64,000 bases of DNA from Enterobacter cancerogenus (GCA_000773965.1 JRUP01000017.1:184767-248766), one strand, 5' to 3'; numbered from the stretch's first letter, positions 29,525 to 40,391 are shown. The notes: a model not told the origin generated them from the sequence alone. Translations and numbers: made by a program.

Positions 29525-29620
29525 GCAAAAAATAATTGCGTTAACGCACAATCACTGTGTGGCTTTCCGGTATGATATGGGCGAAAAATCGTCCTAACTT
29601 TCATGCCGGAGAGCAGTGCA

Positions 29621-30517
29621 ATGTCTCAATTCCAGAGCGGGATCCTCTTGGAACACCGCCGTTTCGCCATTTGGCTAGAAGCTCGTATTACGGGCGATCT
29701 CGATGCTGTCCGCCAGGGGAGCAAAACCTTCCTGCAACAACTCGATGCGCTGCAACAGAAATTTGCCGATGCCGGACTGGGTGCGGTGATCGCCTTTGGC
29801 GATGCGCTGTGGCGCGATCTGCAAGGCGCCGATTCTGCTCCAGAATTGAAAGCCTTTACCCCATTGGGCAAAGGCATTGCACCCGCCACGCAACGCGACC
29901 TGCTGATCCATATTCAATCTCTGCGTCATGATGTGAATTTCTCGCTGGCACAGGCGGCATTAGCGGCCTTTGCTGACGCCGTGAATATTGAAGAAGAGAC
30001 CAACGGCTTCCGCTGGGTGGAAGAGCGCGATCTTTCCGGCTTTGTTGATGGCACGGAAAACCCGCAAGGCGAGGCGCGTCAGCAGGTGGCAATTATTGCT
30101 GAAGGCCCGGATGCCGGTGGCAGCTATGTTTTCACTCAGCGCTGGGAGCACAATCTCAAACTGTGGAATCGTATGGCAGTGGAAAAGCAGGAAGCGATTA
30201 TTGGCCGTACCAAAGTGGATAATGAAGAGTTGCCGGGCGATCAACGTCCCGCCACCTCGCATCTCAGCCGCGTTGATTTGAAAGAAGAAGGCAAAGGGCT
30301 GAAGATTCTGCGCCAGAGTCTGCCGTATGGTTCGGCCAGCGGCACTCATGGTCTGTATTTCATTTCGTACTGCAACCGGTTGTATAACATCGAGCAGCAA
30401 CTGCTGAGCATGTTCGGCGAGCGTGACGGCAAAATGGATGCGATGCTGCGCTTCACTAAGCCGGTGACGGGCAGCTACTTCTTTGCGCCTGCGCTGGATG
30501 CCCTGCAAGCGCTGTAA
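29621..30517 (+). CDS. yfeX: YfeX, DyP-type haem peroxidase
   Basis: Cytoplasmic dye-decolourising-type peroxidase, 298 residues (E. coli 299). It has the GXXDG motif in [14 protein letters not shown] (distal catalytic Asp near residue 142), the proximal haem-ligand His in [13 protein letters not shown], and [18 protein letters not shown] at the C-terminus. The E. coli enzyme has porphyrinogen oxidase activity; a claimed haem dechelatase role is disputed. The start at 29621 (MSQFQSGIL) has GGAG eight bases upstream; 29603 is a less likely in-frame ATG. Confidence 0.93.
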   Translation: MSQFQSGILLEHRRFAIWLEARITGDLDAVRQGSKTFLQQLDALQQKFADAGLGAVIAFGDALWRDLQGADSAPELKAFTPLGKGIAPATQRDLLIHIQSLRHDVNFSLAQAALAAFADAVNIEEETNGFRWVEERDLSGFVDGTENPQGEARQQVAIIAEGPDAGGSYVFTQRWEHNLKLWNRMAVEKQEAIIGRTKVDNEELPGDQRPATSHLSRVDLKEEGKGLKILRQSLPYGSASGTHGLYFISYCNRLYNIEQQLLSMFGERDGKMDAMLRFTKPVTGSYFFAPALDALQAL

Positions 30518-30524
30518 TACGCCA

Positions 30525-30549
30525 GTGAGCGGCCTTGCGCGCCGCTCAC
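30525..30549 (+). terminator. Hairpin downstream of yfeX
   Basis: Nine-base-pair perfect stem GTGAGCGGC/GCCGCTCAC with a seven-base loop, eight bases after the yfeX stop. There is no T tract, so it may only stabilise or pause the transcript. The remaining 160 bases before cysP are its promoter region. Confidence 0.5.
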
Positions 30550-30711
30550 CACGAATCCCGTCTGTCGCATAATCTCTCCCGTCGTCTTATGCCTTTTTAG
30601 ACTTTGAAATCCCCAAACGATATATAAAACCGTTACTGGTTTGCCCTGAGTTATAAATACACTGACAGCATCTAATGGCATTGGCGATTTCGCCGACGAG
30701 CAGGGTGCAGC

Positions 30712-31728
30712 ATGACACTTCCGATTGCGAAAAAATGGATGAGCGGAATCGCCTTGTCGCTGGCGTTAGCCGGTGCAGCGCAGGCAACAGAGCTGCTCAA
30801 CAGCTCTTATGATGTCTCGCGCGAGCTGTTTGTCGCCCTGAATGCACCGTTTGAGCAGCAGTGGAATGCTGCGCACCCCACTGACAAGCTGACGATTAAA
30901 CAATCGCATGCCGGGTCATCAAAACAAGCGCTGGCTATCTTGCAGGGCCTGCGCGCGGACGTGGTGACTTACAACCAGGTGACGGATGTGCAGGTGCTGC
31001 ATGATAAAGGCAACCTGATTCCAGCCGACTGGCAAACCCGTCTGCCGAACAACAGCTCACCGTTTTACTCCACCATGGCGTTTCTGGTACGCAAAGGGAA
31101 CCCTAAGCAGATTCATGATTGGTCGGATCTGGCACGAGACAACGTGAAGCTGGTATTCCCGAATCCAAAAACCTCTGGCAATGGCCGTTATACCTATCTG
31201 GCCGCCTGGGGCGCAGCCGACCAGGCTGACGGCAAAGATAAAGCCAAAACCGAAGCCTTTATGGCAAAGTTTCTCAAGAACGTCGAAGTGTTTGATACCG
31301 GCGGTCGTGGTGCTACGACCACGTTTGCTGAGCGCGGCTTGGGCGATGTGCTGATCAGTTTTGAGTCGGAAGTGAACAACATCCGCAATCAATACGGTAA
31401 AGATGACTACGAAGTGATTGTGCCAAAAACCAACATTCTGGCGGAGTTCCCGGTGGCGTGGGTGGATAAAAACGTTGAACACAATGGCACCGCCGATGCG
31501 GCCAAAGCCTATCTGAATTTCCTCTATTCCCCTGAGGCGCAGAAAATCATTACCGGTTTCTATTATCGCGTGAACAATTCACAGCTGATGGCGGAACAGA
31601 AAGACCGCTTCCCGCAGACCGCGCTGTTTAATGTGCAGGATGCCTTTGGCGGCTGGGATAACGTGATGAAAACCCATTTTGCCAGCGGCGGTGAGCTGGA
31701 TAAATTACTGGCAGCGGGGCGCGGTTGA
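30712..31728 (+). CDS. cysP: CysP, periplasmic thiosulfate/sulfate-binding protein
   Basis: Binding protein of the CysPTWA importer. The 338-residue protein has a signal peptide cleaved near residue 25 (GAAQA). The family signature follows: [40 protein letters not shown], and the sulfate-binding [23 protein letters not shown] lies seven bases before the ATG. It shares one base with cysT (TGATG), giving tight translational coupling. In E. coli the operon is activated by CysB with N-acetylserine; no site was located with confidence in the 194 bases upstream. Confidence 0.96.
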   Translation: MTLPIAKKWMSGIALSLALAGAAQATELLNSSYDVSRELFVALNAPFEQQWNAAHPTDKLTIKQSHAGSSKQALAILQGLRADVVTYNQVTDVQVLHDKGNLIPADWQTRLPNNSSPFYSTMAFLVRKGNPKQIHDWSDLARDNVKLVFPNPKTSGNGRYTYLAAWGAADQADGKDKAKTEAFMAKFLKNVEVFDTGGRGATTTFAERGLGDVLISFESEVNNIRNQYGKDDYEVIVPKTNILAEFPVAWVDKNVEHNGTADAAKAYLNFLYSPEAQKIITGFYYRVNNSQLMAEQKDRFPQTALFNVQDAFGGWDNVMKTHFASGGELDKLLAAGRG

Positions 31729-32561
31729 TGTTTGCTTTAGCGCAAAAGCGCGTGCTGCCAGGTTTTGGTCTTAGCCTCGGCACCAGCCTGCTGTTTACCT
31801 GCCTGATCCTGCTGTTGCCGATCAGCGCACTACTGATGCAACTGTCCAACATGACACTGGCACAGTATTGGGATGTGGTTACCAATCCGCAGCTGATTGC
31901 GGCGTATAAAGTCACGCTGTTGTCAGCGGGCGTGGCGTCCATCTTCAATGCGTTCTTTGGCATGTTAATGGCGTGGATTCTGACGCGTTACCGCTTCCCA
32001 GGCCGCGCGTTGCTGGATGGCTTGATGGATCTGCCGTTTGCACTGCCTACCGCCGTTGCCGGTCTGACGCTGGCCGGTCTGTTCTCGGTGAGTGGTTGGT
32101 ATGGTCAATGGCTGGCTCATTTCGATATTAAAGTCTCTTACACCTGGCTGGGCATTGCGGTGGCGATGGCCTTCACCAGCATCCCGTTTGTGGTGCGCAC
32201 CGTGCAACCAGTGCTGGAAGAGTTAGGCCCGGAATATGAAGAAGCGGCTGAAACCCTCGGAGCGACGCCGTGGCAGAGCTTCCGCCGTGTGGTGCTGCCA
32301 GAGGTGGCGCCCGCGCTGTTAGCCGGCACGGCGTTATCCTTCACGCGCAGCCTGGGTGAGTTTGGTGCGGTTATCTTTATTGCGGGTAACATCGCGTGGA
32401 AAACCGAAGTCACCTCGCTGATGATTTTTGTTCGCCTGCAAGAGTTTGATTATCCGGCGGCCAGTGCTATCGCCTCGGTCATCATGGCCGCTTCGCTGCT
32501 GTTGCTGTTCGCGATTAACACCTTGCAGAGCCGCTTTGGCCGTCGCTTAGGAGGCCACTAA
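31728..32561 (+). CDS. cysT: CysT (CysU), sulfate/thiosulfate ABC permease
   Basis: Inner-membrane permease of 277 residues, identical in length to E. coli CysU, with six membrane helices. The coupling (EAA) loop is EEAAETLGATPWQSFRRVVLPEV near residues 168-190. It forms a heterodimer with CysW and sits on the CysA ATPase. Its start overlaps the cysP stop and its stop overlaps the cysW start by one base each. Confidence 0.96.
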   Translation: MFALAQKRVLPGFGLSLGTSLLFTCLILLLPISALLMQLSNMTLAQYWDVVTNPQLIAAYKVTLLSAGVASIFNAFFGMLMAWILTRYRFPGRALLDGLMDLPFALPTAVAGLTLAGLFSVSGWYGQWLAHFDIKVSYTWLGIAVAMAFTSIPFVVRTVQPVLEELGPEYEEAAETLGATPWQSFRRVVLPEVAPALLAGTALSFTRSLGEFGAVIFIAGNIAWKTEVTSLMIFVRLQEFDYPAASAIASVIMAASLLLLFAINTLQSRFGRRLGGH

Positions 32562-33433
32562 TGGCGGAGATTTCGCAGATTAATCACGCTGAGCGTCAGC
32601 CGGTGAACTGGGGTAAATGGCTGCTGATTGGCGTGGGTGCACTGGTCTCTTTCCTGTTGCTGGTGGTCCCGATGATCTCGATCTTCTGGGAAGCACTGAG
32701 CCAGGGGGTTATTGCCTCGCTCTCTAATTTAAAAGAGGGTGACATGCTGCATGCCATCTGGCTGACAATCCTGGTGGCGTTGATCACCGTGCCGGTCAAT
32801 CTGGTGTTCGGTACGCTGCTGGCATGGCTGGTAACGCGCTTTACTTTCCCTGGCCGCCAACTGCTGCTGACGCTGTTTGATATTCCTTTTGCCGTGTCAC
32901 CGGTGGTGGCGGGGCTGATGTATCTGCTGTTCTGGGGCATCAACGGCCCGGCGGGTGGTTGGCTGGATGCGCACAACATCCAGATTATGTTTGCCTGGCC
33001 GGGCATGGTGTTGGCCACTATCTTCGTGACCTGTCCGTTTGTGGTGCGTGAGCTGGTGCCAGTGATGTTGAGCCAGGGCAGCAATGAAGATGAAGCCGCG
33101 GTGCTGTTAGGGGCATCGGGCTGGCAGATGTTCCGCCGCGTGACGCTGCCGAACATTCGCTGGGCGCTGATGTACGGCGTGGTGCTCACCAACGCCCGTG
33201 CCATTGGTGAGTTTGGTGCGGTCTCGGTGGTATCGGGATCGATTCGCGGTGAGACCTATACCTTACCGCTTCAGGTTGAATTACTGCATCAGGATTACAA
33301 CACGGTTGGCGCCTTTACTGCGGCTGCATTGTTGACCCTGATGGCCATTTTGACGCTGTTTCTGAAGAGCATCGTGCAGTGGCGATTAGAGCATCAGCAG
33401 AAGCGCCAACAGGAGGAAAATCATGAGCATTGA
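32561..33433 (+). CDS. cysW: CysW, sulfate/thiosulfate ABC permease
   Basis: Second permease of the sulfate importer, 290 residues, six membrane helices. The coupling loop is [24 protein letters not shown] near residues 177-200, and [20 protein letters not shown] follows. It overlaps cysA by 11 bases. Together with CysT it forms the channel. Confidence 0.96.
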   Translation: MAEISQINHAERQPVNWGKWLLIGVGALVSFLLLVVPMISIFWEALSQGVIASLSNLKEGDMLHAIWLTILVALITVPVNLVFGTLLAWLVTRFTFPGRQLLLTLFDIPFAVSPVVAGLMYLLFWGINGPAGGWLDAHNIQIMFAWPGMVLATIFVTCPFVVRELVPVMLSQGSNEDEAAVLLGASGWQMFRRVTLPNIRWALMYGVVLTNARAIGEFGAVSVVSGSIRGETYTLPLQVELLHQDYNTVGAFTAAALLTLMAILTLFLKSIVQWRLEHQQKRQQEENHEH

Positions 33434-34511
33434 GATTAAACACATTAACAAAGCGTTTGGCCGTACGCCGGTGCTAAACGATATCTCTCTGGATATTCCT
33501 ACCGGCAAAATGGTGGCGCTGCTGGGGCCGTCGGGCTCGGGCAAAACCACGCTGCTGCGCATCATCGCGGGTCTGGAGCATCAGAACAGCGGGCAGATTC
33601 ATTTCCACGGTAAAGATGTCAGCCGCATTCACGCGCGCGATCGCCAGGTCGGCTTCGTGTTTCAGCACTATGCGCTGTTCCGCCACATGACCGTGTTCGA
33701 TAACATCGCCTTTGGTTTGACCGTGCTGCCGCGTCGTGAACGCCCATCCGCCGCTGAAATCAAACAGCGTGTGACGCGCCTGCTGGAAATGGTGCAGCTG
33801 GCGCATCTCGCCAATCGTTTCCCGGCTCAGCTTTCGGGTGGACAGAAGCAGCGCGTGGCATTGGCGCGTGCGCTGGCAGTGGAACCGCAGATCTTGCTGC
33901 TGGATGAACCTTTCGGCGCGCTGGATGCGCAGGTGCGTAAAGAGCTGCGTCGCTGGCTGCGTCAGTTGCATGAAGAGTTGAAATTTACCAGCGTGTTCGT
34001 CACCCATGACCAGGAAGAGGCGATGGAAGTCGCTGACAGCGTGGTGGTGATGAGCCAGGGCAATATCGAACAGGTCGGCACGCCGGATGAAGTGTGGCAG
34101 GAACCGGCCACCCGCTTTGTGCTGGAGTTCCTCGGCGAAGTGAATCGCTTCGACGGTCAGGTTCACGGTTCGCAGTTCCATGTGGGTGCACATCGCTGGC
34201 CGCTGGGCTATACGCCAGCGCATCAGGGCGATGTTGAGCTGTTCCTGCGTCCGTGGGAAGTCGATATCTCACGTCAGAGCAGTCTCGAAACCCCGCTGCC
34301 GGTGCAAGTGCTGGAGATCAGTCCACGTGGCCACTTCTGGCAATTAGTGGTGCAGCCAAGCGGCTGGCAGGGTGAGGTCTTCTCCGTGGTCTATGACGGC
34401 GATCACACCGCTCCGATTCGCGGTGAACGCCTGTTTGTTGGCCTGCAGCAGGCACGACTGTACAACGGCACGACGCCGTTGCGTCCGGTTGCCTTTGCCG
34501 AAAGCGCCTGA
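33423..34511 (+). CDS. cysA: CysA, sulfate/thiosulfate ABC ATPase
   Basis: ATPase of the CysPTWA importer, 362 residues. Walker [10 protein letters not shown] lies at residues 35-43, the ABC signature LSGGQKQR at 137-144, Walker [12 protein letters not shown] at 158-168 and the H-loop in [17 protein letters not shown]-terminal TOBE-like regulatory domain starts near residue 240. It is the last transporter gene; a strong terminator follows within 20 bases, before cysM. Confidence 0.97.
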   Translation: MSIEIKHINKAFGRTPVLNDISLDIPTGKMVALLGPSGSGKTTLLRIIAGLEHQNSGQIHFHGKDVSRIHARDRQVGFVFQHYALFRHMTVFDNIAFGLTVLPRRERPSAAEIKQRVTRLLEMVQLAHLANRFPAQLSGGQKQRVALARALAVEPQILLLDEPFGALDAQVRKELRRWLRQLHEELKFTSVFVTHDQEEAMEVADSVVVMSQGNIEQVGTPDEVWQEPATRFVLEFLGEVNRFDGQVHGSQFHVGAHRWPLGYTPAHQGDVELFLRPWEVDISRQSSLETPLPVQVLEISPRGHFWQLVVQPSGWQGEVFSVVYDGDHTAPIRGERLFVGLQQARLYNGTTPLRPVAFAESA

Positions 34512-34527
34512 TATTTTTGACACTCCT

Positions 34528-34556
34528 TCGGGCGGGACTTTCCCGCCCGATTTATT
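34528..34556 (+). terminator. Terminator or attenuator between cysA and cysM
   Basis: Perfect 10 bp stem TCGGGCGGGA/TCCCGCCCGA with a CTT loop, followed by TTTATTT. cysM begins only 28 bases later, so readthrough or partial termination would set the cysM to cysPTWA ratio. Confidence 0.8.
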
Positions 34557-34583
34557 TGCCTCTCTTCTGTCTGGAATCAAACC

Positions 34584-35465
34584 GTGACCACACTGGAAAA
34601 TACCATCGGTAATACGCCGTTGATCAGGCTGCAACGCCTGACGCCCGATAACGGCAGTGAAATCTGGTTAAAGCTGGAAGGCAATAATCCGGCCGGTTCG
34701 GTAAAAGATCGTGCGGCCTGGTCGATGATTCACCAGGCGGAACTGCGCGGTGACATCAATCCGGGCGATACGCTGATTGAGGCCACCAGTGGCAATACCG
34801 GTATCGCTCTGGCAATGATCGCGGCAATGAAAGGCTACAAATTGCGCCTGCTGATGCCGGATAACATGAGCCAGGAGCGGCAGGATGCCATGCGTGCCTA
34901 TGGCGCGGAATTGATTTTGGTGACGCGCGAACAGGGCATGGAAGGCGCGCGTGATTTAGCGCAAGAGATGGCCGATCGCGGTGAGGGCCGGGTATTGGAT
35001 CAGTTCAATAATCCCGACAATCCCCTCGGCCACTATCTCACCACCGGCCCGGAAATCTGGCAGCAGACGCAGGGCCGCATGACCCATTTTGTCTCCAGTA
35101 TGGGCACCACGGGCACCATCACCGGCGTTGGACGCTATCTCAAAGAGTTTGCGCCAGCGGTGAAAGTCATTGGTTTACAGCCGCAGGAAGGCAGCAGCAT
35201 TCCCGGCATTCGTCGCTGGCCCGAGGCTTATCTGCCGGGGATTTTCCGTCCTGAATTAGTGGATGAGGTCATCGATATGGCACAGCGGGAAGCCGAGGAA
35301 ACCATGCGTGCGTTAGCGCAACGTGAAGGAATTTTCTGCGGTGTCAGTTCCGGTGGCGCGGTGGCCGGTGCGCTCCGCATCGCGGCGGCCTATCCTGGCA
35401 GCGTTGTGGTGGCGATAGTTTGCGATCGCGGTGACCGCTATCTCTCCACTGGTGTGTTCCACTGA
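34584..35465 (+). CDS. cysM: CysM, cysteine synthase B
   Basis: PLP-dependent O-acetylserine sulfhydrylase B, able to use thiosulfate and make S-sulfocysteine. The 293-residue protein (E. coli 303) has the PLP lysine in GSVKDRAA (Lys41), the phosphate loop [11 protein letters not shown] and the C-terminal GVSSGGAVAGAL. It ends at GVFH, about ten residues earlier than in E. coli. The start is GTG, with a weak GGA nine bases upstream. Its place after the thiosulfate importer fits its substrate. Confidence 0.95.
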   Translation: MTTLENTIGNTPLIRLQRLTPDNGSEIWLKLEGNNPAGSVKDRAAWSMIHQAELRGDINPGDTLIEATSGNTGIALAMIAAMKGYKLRLLMPDNMSQERQDAMRAYGAELILVTREQGMEGARDLAQEMADRGEGRVLDQFNNPDNPLGHYLTTGPEIWQQTQGRMTHFVSSMGTTGTITGVGRYLKEFAPAVKVIGLQPQEGSSIPGIRRWPEAYLPGIFRPELVDEVIDMAQREAEETMRALAQREGIFCGVSSGGAVAGALRIAAAYPGSVVVAIVCDRGDRYLSTGVFH

Positions 35466-35643
35466 TCCCATTCTCCCCGCATTTTATCTGGCCTGAGCTC
35501 GCTGTTGTGGTGCGACCGGGCCATTTATGTCTATAGTCTCCCTGATAATCCTCTGGTGTTGGCACTGTAAGGATCGAGTAAAATCGGCTGCGTTCATTGC
35601 CAACTCAGGCCAAAATAGCGGCAATTTTGTACGAGAGATAAAG

Positions 35644-36324
35644 ATGAAAATTCTGCTTGTTGATGACGATGTAGAACTTGGCACTATGCTGAGCCAGTAC
35701 CTGATTGCGGAAGGCTTTGAAACGCAACTAGTTTTAACCGGAACCGCCGGGATTGAAGGTGCGCTGTCGGGCAACTATACCGCGATGATTCTCGACATTA
35801 TGCTGCCGGATATGAGCGGTATTGATGTGCTGCGTCAGGTGCGCCAGAACAGCCGTTTGCCGGTGATTATGTTAACCGCCAAAGGCGACAACATCGATCG
35901 CGTTATCGGCCTGGAAATGGGTGCGGATGATTATGTGCCAAAACCATGCTACCCGCGTGAGCTGGTGGCGCGTCTGCGTGCCGTACTGCGTCGTTTCGAA
36001 GATCAGGCACCGGTTCAGGACAAAAAAGAACTGCTGCGCTGGGGTGAGCTGAGCCTGAATCCGGCCACGCGCATCACGGAATGGCAGGGCAAAGCCTTTG
36101 ACCTGACCGCCTCGGAATTCAACCTGCTGGATCTGCTGCTGCGTGCGCCCGATCGCGTGGTGTCGAAGGATGAACTGTCAGAGAAAGGGCTCGGTCGTCC
36201 GCGTGAAGCTTACGATCGCAGCGTGGATGTGCACATCAGCAATATCCGCCAGAAGCTGGCCGCGCTCACCGCCGACAGCATCAACATTGAAACTGTGCGC
36301 AGTATTGGTTATCGCATTCGATGA
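35644..36324 (+). CDS. OmpR-family response regulator
   Basis: A 226-residue regulator. The receiver domain (residues 1-115) has acidic residues at 7-9, phospho-acceptor Asp51 (MILDIMLPD), Thr78 and Lys100 (VPKP). The winged-helix domain follows from about residue 130 (LTASEFNLLDLLL, DRSVDVHISNIRQKL, VRSIGYRIR). Overall it resembles CpxR-like regulators, but the true CpxR cannot be assigned from sequence alone and normally lies elsewhere (beside cpxP). The start at 35644 follows AGAGAT and gives MKILLVDDD; the earlier ATG at 35527 adds 39 unlikely residues. It overlaps the kinase gene by four bases. Confidence 0.88.
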   Translation: MKILLVDDDVELGTMLSQYLIAEGFETQLVLTGTAGIEGALSGNYTAMILDIMLPDMSGIDVLRQVRQNSRLPVIMLTAKGDNIDRVIGLEMGADDYVPKPCYPRELVARLRAVLRRFEDQAPVQDKKELLRWGELSLNPATRITEWQGKAFDLTASEFNLLDLLLRAPDRVVSKDELSEKGLGRPREAYDRSVDVHISNIRQKLAALTADSINIETVRSIGYRIR

Positions 36325-37682
36325 AACACAGCTACCGCGGCCGCATGTTCTGGAAGATCTTACTGGGCTTCTGGATCGTATTTGTCATCATCAGCCAGCT
36401 GCTGTGGCTTGGTTTTACGCTTTCCGGTAATCGTCACGAACCACCCGAAATTGTGGCTATCCGTCGTATTGTGAATTTACAGATGGCGTCCGCAGTTTCT
36501 GTCTTGGAGCGCGGCGGACCGAGTTCACTGGATGACATGATGGCCGATTGGGAACCCAACGACCGCCAGTTCTTCTCAGTCATCCAGCATGATAAACCTG
36601 CCGCTACGCCCGGCAATGCGCCGCCGGAAACCTTCAGTGAACCCTTCCATGGTCCGTTCCCGGATATCATCGTCCGTTGGGTGAAAGGGCAGGATGGCAA
36701 AGAGTACGAGCTGCGTTACGACGTTAAAGGATTGCGTGAGGATAGTTCGATGGGCGGCGGTGGCCCGCGCCGTATCCTCAACATTCCAGAGCCGATGTTC
36801 ACCTTTGCCGGGGCGCTAGGATTACTGTTCAGCTTATTACTGGCCTGGAACCTGACGCGCCCAATGCGCCAGCTGCGTGAAGGCTTTGCCCGCGTCTCCA
36901 GCGGCGATTTGTCGGTGCGACTCTATCCGGTGATGCGCCGTCGTCATGATGAACTCTCCAGCGTGGCGCAAGACTTTGACGCCATGGTGGAGCGCCTCGA
37001 TACGCTGGTGAAGGCGCGTGAGGAATTACTGCACGACATCTCCCACGAACTGCGTTCACCGCTGGCGCGCCTGCAACTGGCGACCGGTCTGGCGCGGCAA
37101 ACGCCGGAATCAGTTGAGTCTTCTCTGAACCGCATCGATGAAGAAGCGCGTCGTCTCGACAAGATGATTGGCGAATTGCTGACGCTGTCGCGTGCGGAAC
37201 ACGAAAGCATGCCGGGCGAGCAGTATTTCGACCTCACTGGCCTGCTGCACGCGGTGGTCACGGACGTGCGCTATGAGGCACAGATTCCGGGCGTAAAAGT
37301 CGACTTTCAGGTCGATGAGAACGCCGATTATACCGTGCATGGTAATGCAGAATTGATTCGACGTGGTGTAGAGAACGTGCTGCGAAATGCGCTGCGTTTC
37401 TCGCACAAAGGACAGCATATCAGCGTGAGGCTACAGGCGGAGAACCAGTGGCTGGCGATTCGCGTGCGCGATCAGGGCCCGGGCGTTGACGACGAAAAGC
37501 TTTCCAGCATCTTCGATCCCTTCGTACGCGTTAATTCACCGCTGATGGGCAAAGGATACGGCTTAGGGCTCTCTATCGTGCGAAAGGTGATTCTGGCGCA
37601 CCACGGTGAGGTACAGGCGGTCAATCGCCCTGAGGGTGGTCTGGAGCTGACCCTGAAGCTGCCGCGCTGGAAGCAAGACTGA
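36321..37682 (+). CDS. HAMP-domain sensor histidine kinase, partner of the adjacent regulator
   Basis: Inner-membrane sensor kinase of 453 residues. Two membrane segments (about 12-34 and 160-178) flank a periplasmic sensor region of about 125 residues, rich in Pro, Asp and His. HAMP spans about 178-232. The DHp box is HDISHELRSPLARLQ with His242, and the ATP-binding domain has the N box (ENVLRNALRFS), DQGPGVDDE and GKGYGLGLSIV. The 4-base ATGA overlap with the regulator marks them as one operon. The signal is unknown; the arrangement resembles Cpx-type envelope sensors. No such pair lies between cysM and crr in E. coli. Confidence 0.88.
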   Translation: MKHSYRGRMFWKILLGFWIVFVIISQLLWLGFTLSGNRHEPPEIVAIRRIVNLQMASAVSVLERGGPSSLDDMMADWEPNDRQFFSVIQHDKPAATPGNAPPETFSEPFHGPFPDIIVRWVKGQDGKEYELRYDVKGLREDSSMGGGGPRRILNIPEPMFTFAGALGLLFSLLLAWNLTRPMRQLREGFARVSSGDLSVRLYPVMRRRHDELSSVAQDFDAMVERLDTLVKAREELLHDISHELRSPLARLQLATGLARQTPESVESSLNRIDEEARRLDKMIGELLTLSRAEHESMPGEQYFDLTGLLHAVVTDVRYEAQIPGVKVDFQVDENADYTVHGNAELIRRGVENVLRNALRFSHKGQHISVRLQAENQWLAIRVRDQGPGVDDEKLSSIFDPFVRVNSPLMGKGYGLGLSIVRKVILAHHGEVQAVNRPEGGLELTLKLPRWKQD

Positions 37683-37851
37683 AGGCTCAAGCGCTCACAA
37701 TCTAACCGCGTTCTTGTGAATCCATAGCAGTACGCCCATGCAGTCCGGTTAGCACAAGCGCACAATGCATTGCGACTCATACTACGAAGCTATTCGCACT
37801 AAGCCGTGCATCTAACGCAGTAAAAAGCAGCACGCACTATGTGGAGTAGGG

Positions 37852-37954
37852 CAGGACGACCGGGCAGAGGAGCAAAGCGTCCCTCGCCATGGATGGCGAG
37901 GGCCGAGGCCCAGGGATGGTTTATGCCGTCTTTGCGATCTGCCCGGTCGTTCTG
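37852..37954. repeat. Structured intergenic element 3, about 100 bp imperfect palindrome
   Basis: Outer arms 37857-37868 and 37938-37949 are exact inverted copies (CGACCGGGCAGA/TCTGCCCGGTCG), extendable by five more pairs with one G-T wobble. Inside is CCTCGCC/GGCGAGG at 37882-37901, followed by GCCGAGGCCCAGGGATGGT. It fills most of the gap between the kinase gene and crr (37683-38037), in which no gene is seen. It is built like elements 1 and 2 but does not clearly share their core. Confidence 0.72.
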
Positions 37955-37992
37955 ACCGACCGCACCATCCCCAACTCACCAGCCACACAAAC

Positions 37993-38021
37993 AAAAACGG
38001 CACCCATTGGGTGCCGTTTTT
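37993..38021 (-). terminator. Bidirectional terminator after crr
   Basis: AAAAACGGCACCCA/TGGGTGCCGTTTTT, a nearly perfect hairpin with A and T tracts on either side, 17 bases past the crr stop. It can serve both the pts operon and transcripts arriving from the two-component genes. Confidence 0.88.
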
Positions 38022-38037
38022 ACTATCCAGACGCTGC

Positions 38038-38541
38038 TTACTTCTTGATGCGGATAACCGGGGTTTCACCCACAGTCACCTGACCGGAGAGTTTGATCAG
38101 ATCTTTGATTTCGTCCATGTTCGAAATCACAACCGGCGTCAGCGTGGATTTTGCTTTCTCTTCCAGCAGTGGCAGATCAAACTCGATCACCACGTCGCCT
38201 TTTTTCACTTTCTGGCCTTCTTCAGCGATACGCTTAAAGCCTTCACCTTTCAGTTCAACCGTATCGATACCGAAGTGGACGAACAGCTCGATGCCGTTGT
38301 CAGACTCGATTGAAAAGGCGTGGTTGGTCTCAAAAATCTTGCCGATAGTACCATCAACCGGTGCAACCATCTTGTTGCCAGTCGGTTTAATGGCGATACC
38401 ATCACCCACGATTTTCTCAGCAAATACCACATCAGGTACGTCTTCGATATTCACGATTTCGCCTGACAGAGGCGCAACGATATCAATAGTCCCTGACGCG
38501 CTCTCTGATTTTTCGCCAAAAAGTTTAGAAAACAAACCCAT
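38038..38541 (-). CDS. crr: Crr, glucose-specific PTS enzyme IIA
   Basis: Phosphocarrier of the glucose PTS and regulator of adenylate cyclase and inducer exclusion. The 167-residue protein (E. coli 169) has the phosphorylated His89 ([13 protein letters not shown]) and the supporting His74 ([10 protein letters not shown]). Third gene of the ptsH-ptsI-crr operon, 42 bases after ptsI. Confidence 0.97.
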   Translation of the reverse strand: MGLFSKLFGEKSESASGTIDIVAPLSGEIVNIEDVPDVVFAEKIVGDGIAIKPTGNKMVAPVDGTIGKIFETNHAFSIESDNGIELFVHFGIDTVELKGEGFKRIAEEGQKVKKGDVVIEFDLPLLEEKAKSTLTPVVISNMDEIKDLIKLSGQVTVGETPVIRIKK

Positions 38542-38583
38542 GATCTTCTCCTAAGCAGTAATTTGGGGCCAGCGTCTCGTGGA

Positions 38584-40311
38584 TCAGCAGAGCGTTTTTT
38601 CTTTAATGAACTTGTTCACCAGGTTCATCAAATCTTCCGCTGTGGGTTGAGCCAGAGCCTGCTCCGCCAATGCCTTCGCATCTTCGAAATTAGTATTACG
38701 AATAATCTTCTTGATGCTCGGGATTGAAATGGCACTCATGCTGAATTCGTCCAGCCCCATTCCCAGTAACAGTAGTGTAGCACGTTCATCACCAGCCAGC
38801 TCACCACACATGCCGGTCCATTTCCCTTCGGCATGTGATGCGTCGATCACTTGCTTAATGAGGCCGAGTACCGATGGCGTCATTGGGTTATAGAGGTGTG
38901 AAATCAAATCATTACCACGATCGACCGCCAGAGTATACTGCGTCAGGTCATTTGTCCCAATACTAAAGAAGTCGACTTCTTTCGCCAGATGACGCGCAAT
39001 CACCGCTGAAGCCGGTGTTTCCACCATAATGCCCACTTCAATGGTCTCATCAAAGGCTTTGCCTTCTTCGCGCAGCTGGGTTTTCAGCAGTTCCAGCTCG
39101 GCCTTCAGCGCACGCACTTCTTCCACCGAAATGATCATCGGGAACATAATGCGCAGTTTGCCGAAGGATGAGGCACGCAGGATAGCGCGCAGCTGTGCAT
39201 GCAGAATCTCTTTACGATCCATGGCGATACGAATCGCACGCCAGCCGAGGAACGGGTTGTCCTCTTTTGGCAGGTTCATGTACGGCAGATCTTTATCGCC
39301 GCCGATGTCCATGGTACGCACGATAACGGCCTGAGAGCCCATGGCTTCCGCCACCGCTTTGTACGCCTGGAATTGCTCTTCTTCGGTTGGCAGCGAGTCA
39401 CGGTCCATAAACAGGAACTCGGTACGATACAGGCCCACGCCTTCCGCACCGTTGCGCTCTGCACCTGCGACATCGCGCACGGTACCGATGTTAGCGCACA
39501 CTTCCACCTGATGGCCGTCCAGCGTGATAGCGGGCAGATCTTTCAGCTTCGCCAGTTCGTGTTTTTCAGACAGGTACTGAGTCTGGATGGCTTTCAGCTC
39601 TTCTTGTTCAGCATCGGTAGGATTAACGTAAATCTTGTTATTCACGCCATCGAGGATCAGGAAATCACCGTTTTTGATTTGCGTGGTGACGTTACCGGTA
39701 CCGACAATCGCAGGGATCTCCAGAGAACGCGCCATGATGGACGTATGCGAAGTACGGCCACCGATATCGGTGATAAAGCCCAGCACCTTCTTTAGGTTCA
39801 GCTGTGCGGTTTCTGACGGCGTTAAATCTTTCGCCACCAGAATAGATTCTTCTGCGATAGCACCCAGGTCGACAATATGCAGACCGAGGATGTTTTGCAG
39901 CAGACGCTTACCGATGTCACGCACGTCAGCCGCACGCTCTTTCAGGTATTCGTCGTCGAGTTCTTCCAACGCCTTGGCCTGGCCATCAATGACAGAGTAC
40001 GCCGCAGCGTCAGCCGTTGCGTGATCTTTCTTAATCAGGTCGATGATTTCCTGCTCAAGCTCTTCGTCTTCGAGCAGCATGATGTGACCTTCAAAGATCG
40101 CCGCTTTCTCTTCACCGAGGGTTTCACCGGCTTTGACACGGATGGCTTCGAGCTGTACTGCCGCTTTGCCACGTCCATCAAGGAAGCGTTGAACTTCTTG
40201 CTCAACCTGATCGTCAGTAATTTTTTTACGGCTGATGACGATCTCATCTTCCTTCAGCAGAAGTGCTTTGCCGAAAGCGATACCCGGTGATGCTAAAATG
40301 CCTGAAATCAT
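38584..40311 (-). CDS. ptsI: PtsI, PTS enzyme I
   Basis: Cytoplasmic phosphotransferase that takes phosphate from PEP and passes it to HPr. The 575-residue protein matches E. coli length. The active-site His189 lies in [18 protein letters not shown], and the PEP-binding barrel contains [21 protein letters not shown], and [15 protein letters not shown] with GMCGELAGD near residue 502. It sits between ptsH and crr. Confidence 0.97.
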   Translation of the reverse strand: MISGILASPGIAFGKALLLKEDEIVISRKKITDDQVEQEVQRFLDGRGKAAVQLEAIRVKAGETLGEEKAAIFEGHIMLLEDEELEQEIIDLIKKDHATADAAAYSVIDGQAKALEELDDEYLKERAADVRDIGKRLLQNILGLHIVDLGAIAEESILVAKDLTPSETAQLNLKKVLGFITDIGGRTSHTSIMARSLEIPAIVGTGNVTTQIKNGDFLILDGVNNKIYVNPTDAEQEELKAIQTQYLSEKHELAKLKDLPAITLDGHQVEVCANIGTVRDVAGAERNGAEGVGLYRTEFLFMDRDSLPTEEEQFQAYKAVAEAMGSQAVIVRTMDIGGDKDLPYMNLPKEDNPFLGWRAIRIAMDRKEILHAQLRAILRASSFGKLRIMFPMIISVEEVRALKAELELLKTQLREEGKAFDETIEVGIMVETPASAVIARHLAKEVDFFSIGTNDLTQYTLAVDRGNDLISHLYNPMTPSVLGLIKQVIDASHAEGKWTGMCGELAGDERATLLLLGMGLDEFSMSAISIPSIKKIIRNTNFEDAKALAEQALAQPTAEDLMNLVNKFIKEKTLC

Positions 40312-40391
40312 AACCCTACCTTTTAATCACGATGGCTCATTGACCCAATGCGTTGCCACTGTCGCGGAACAGTACTCTAAGGAAGCAAGAA

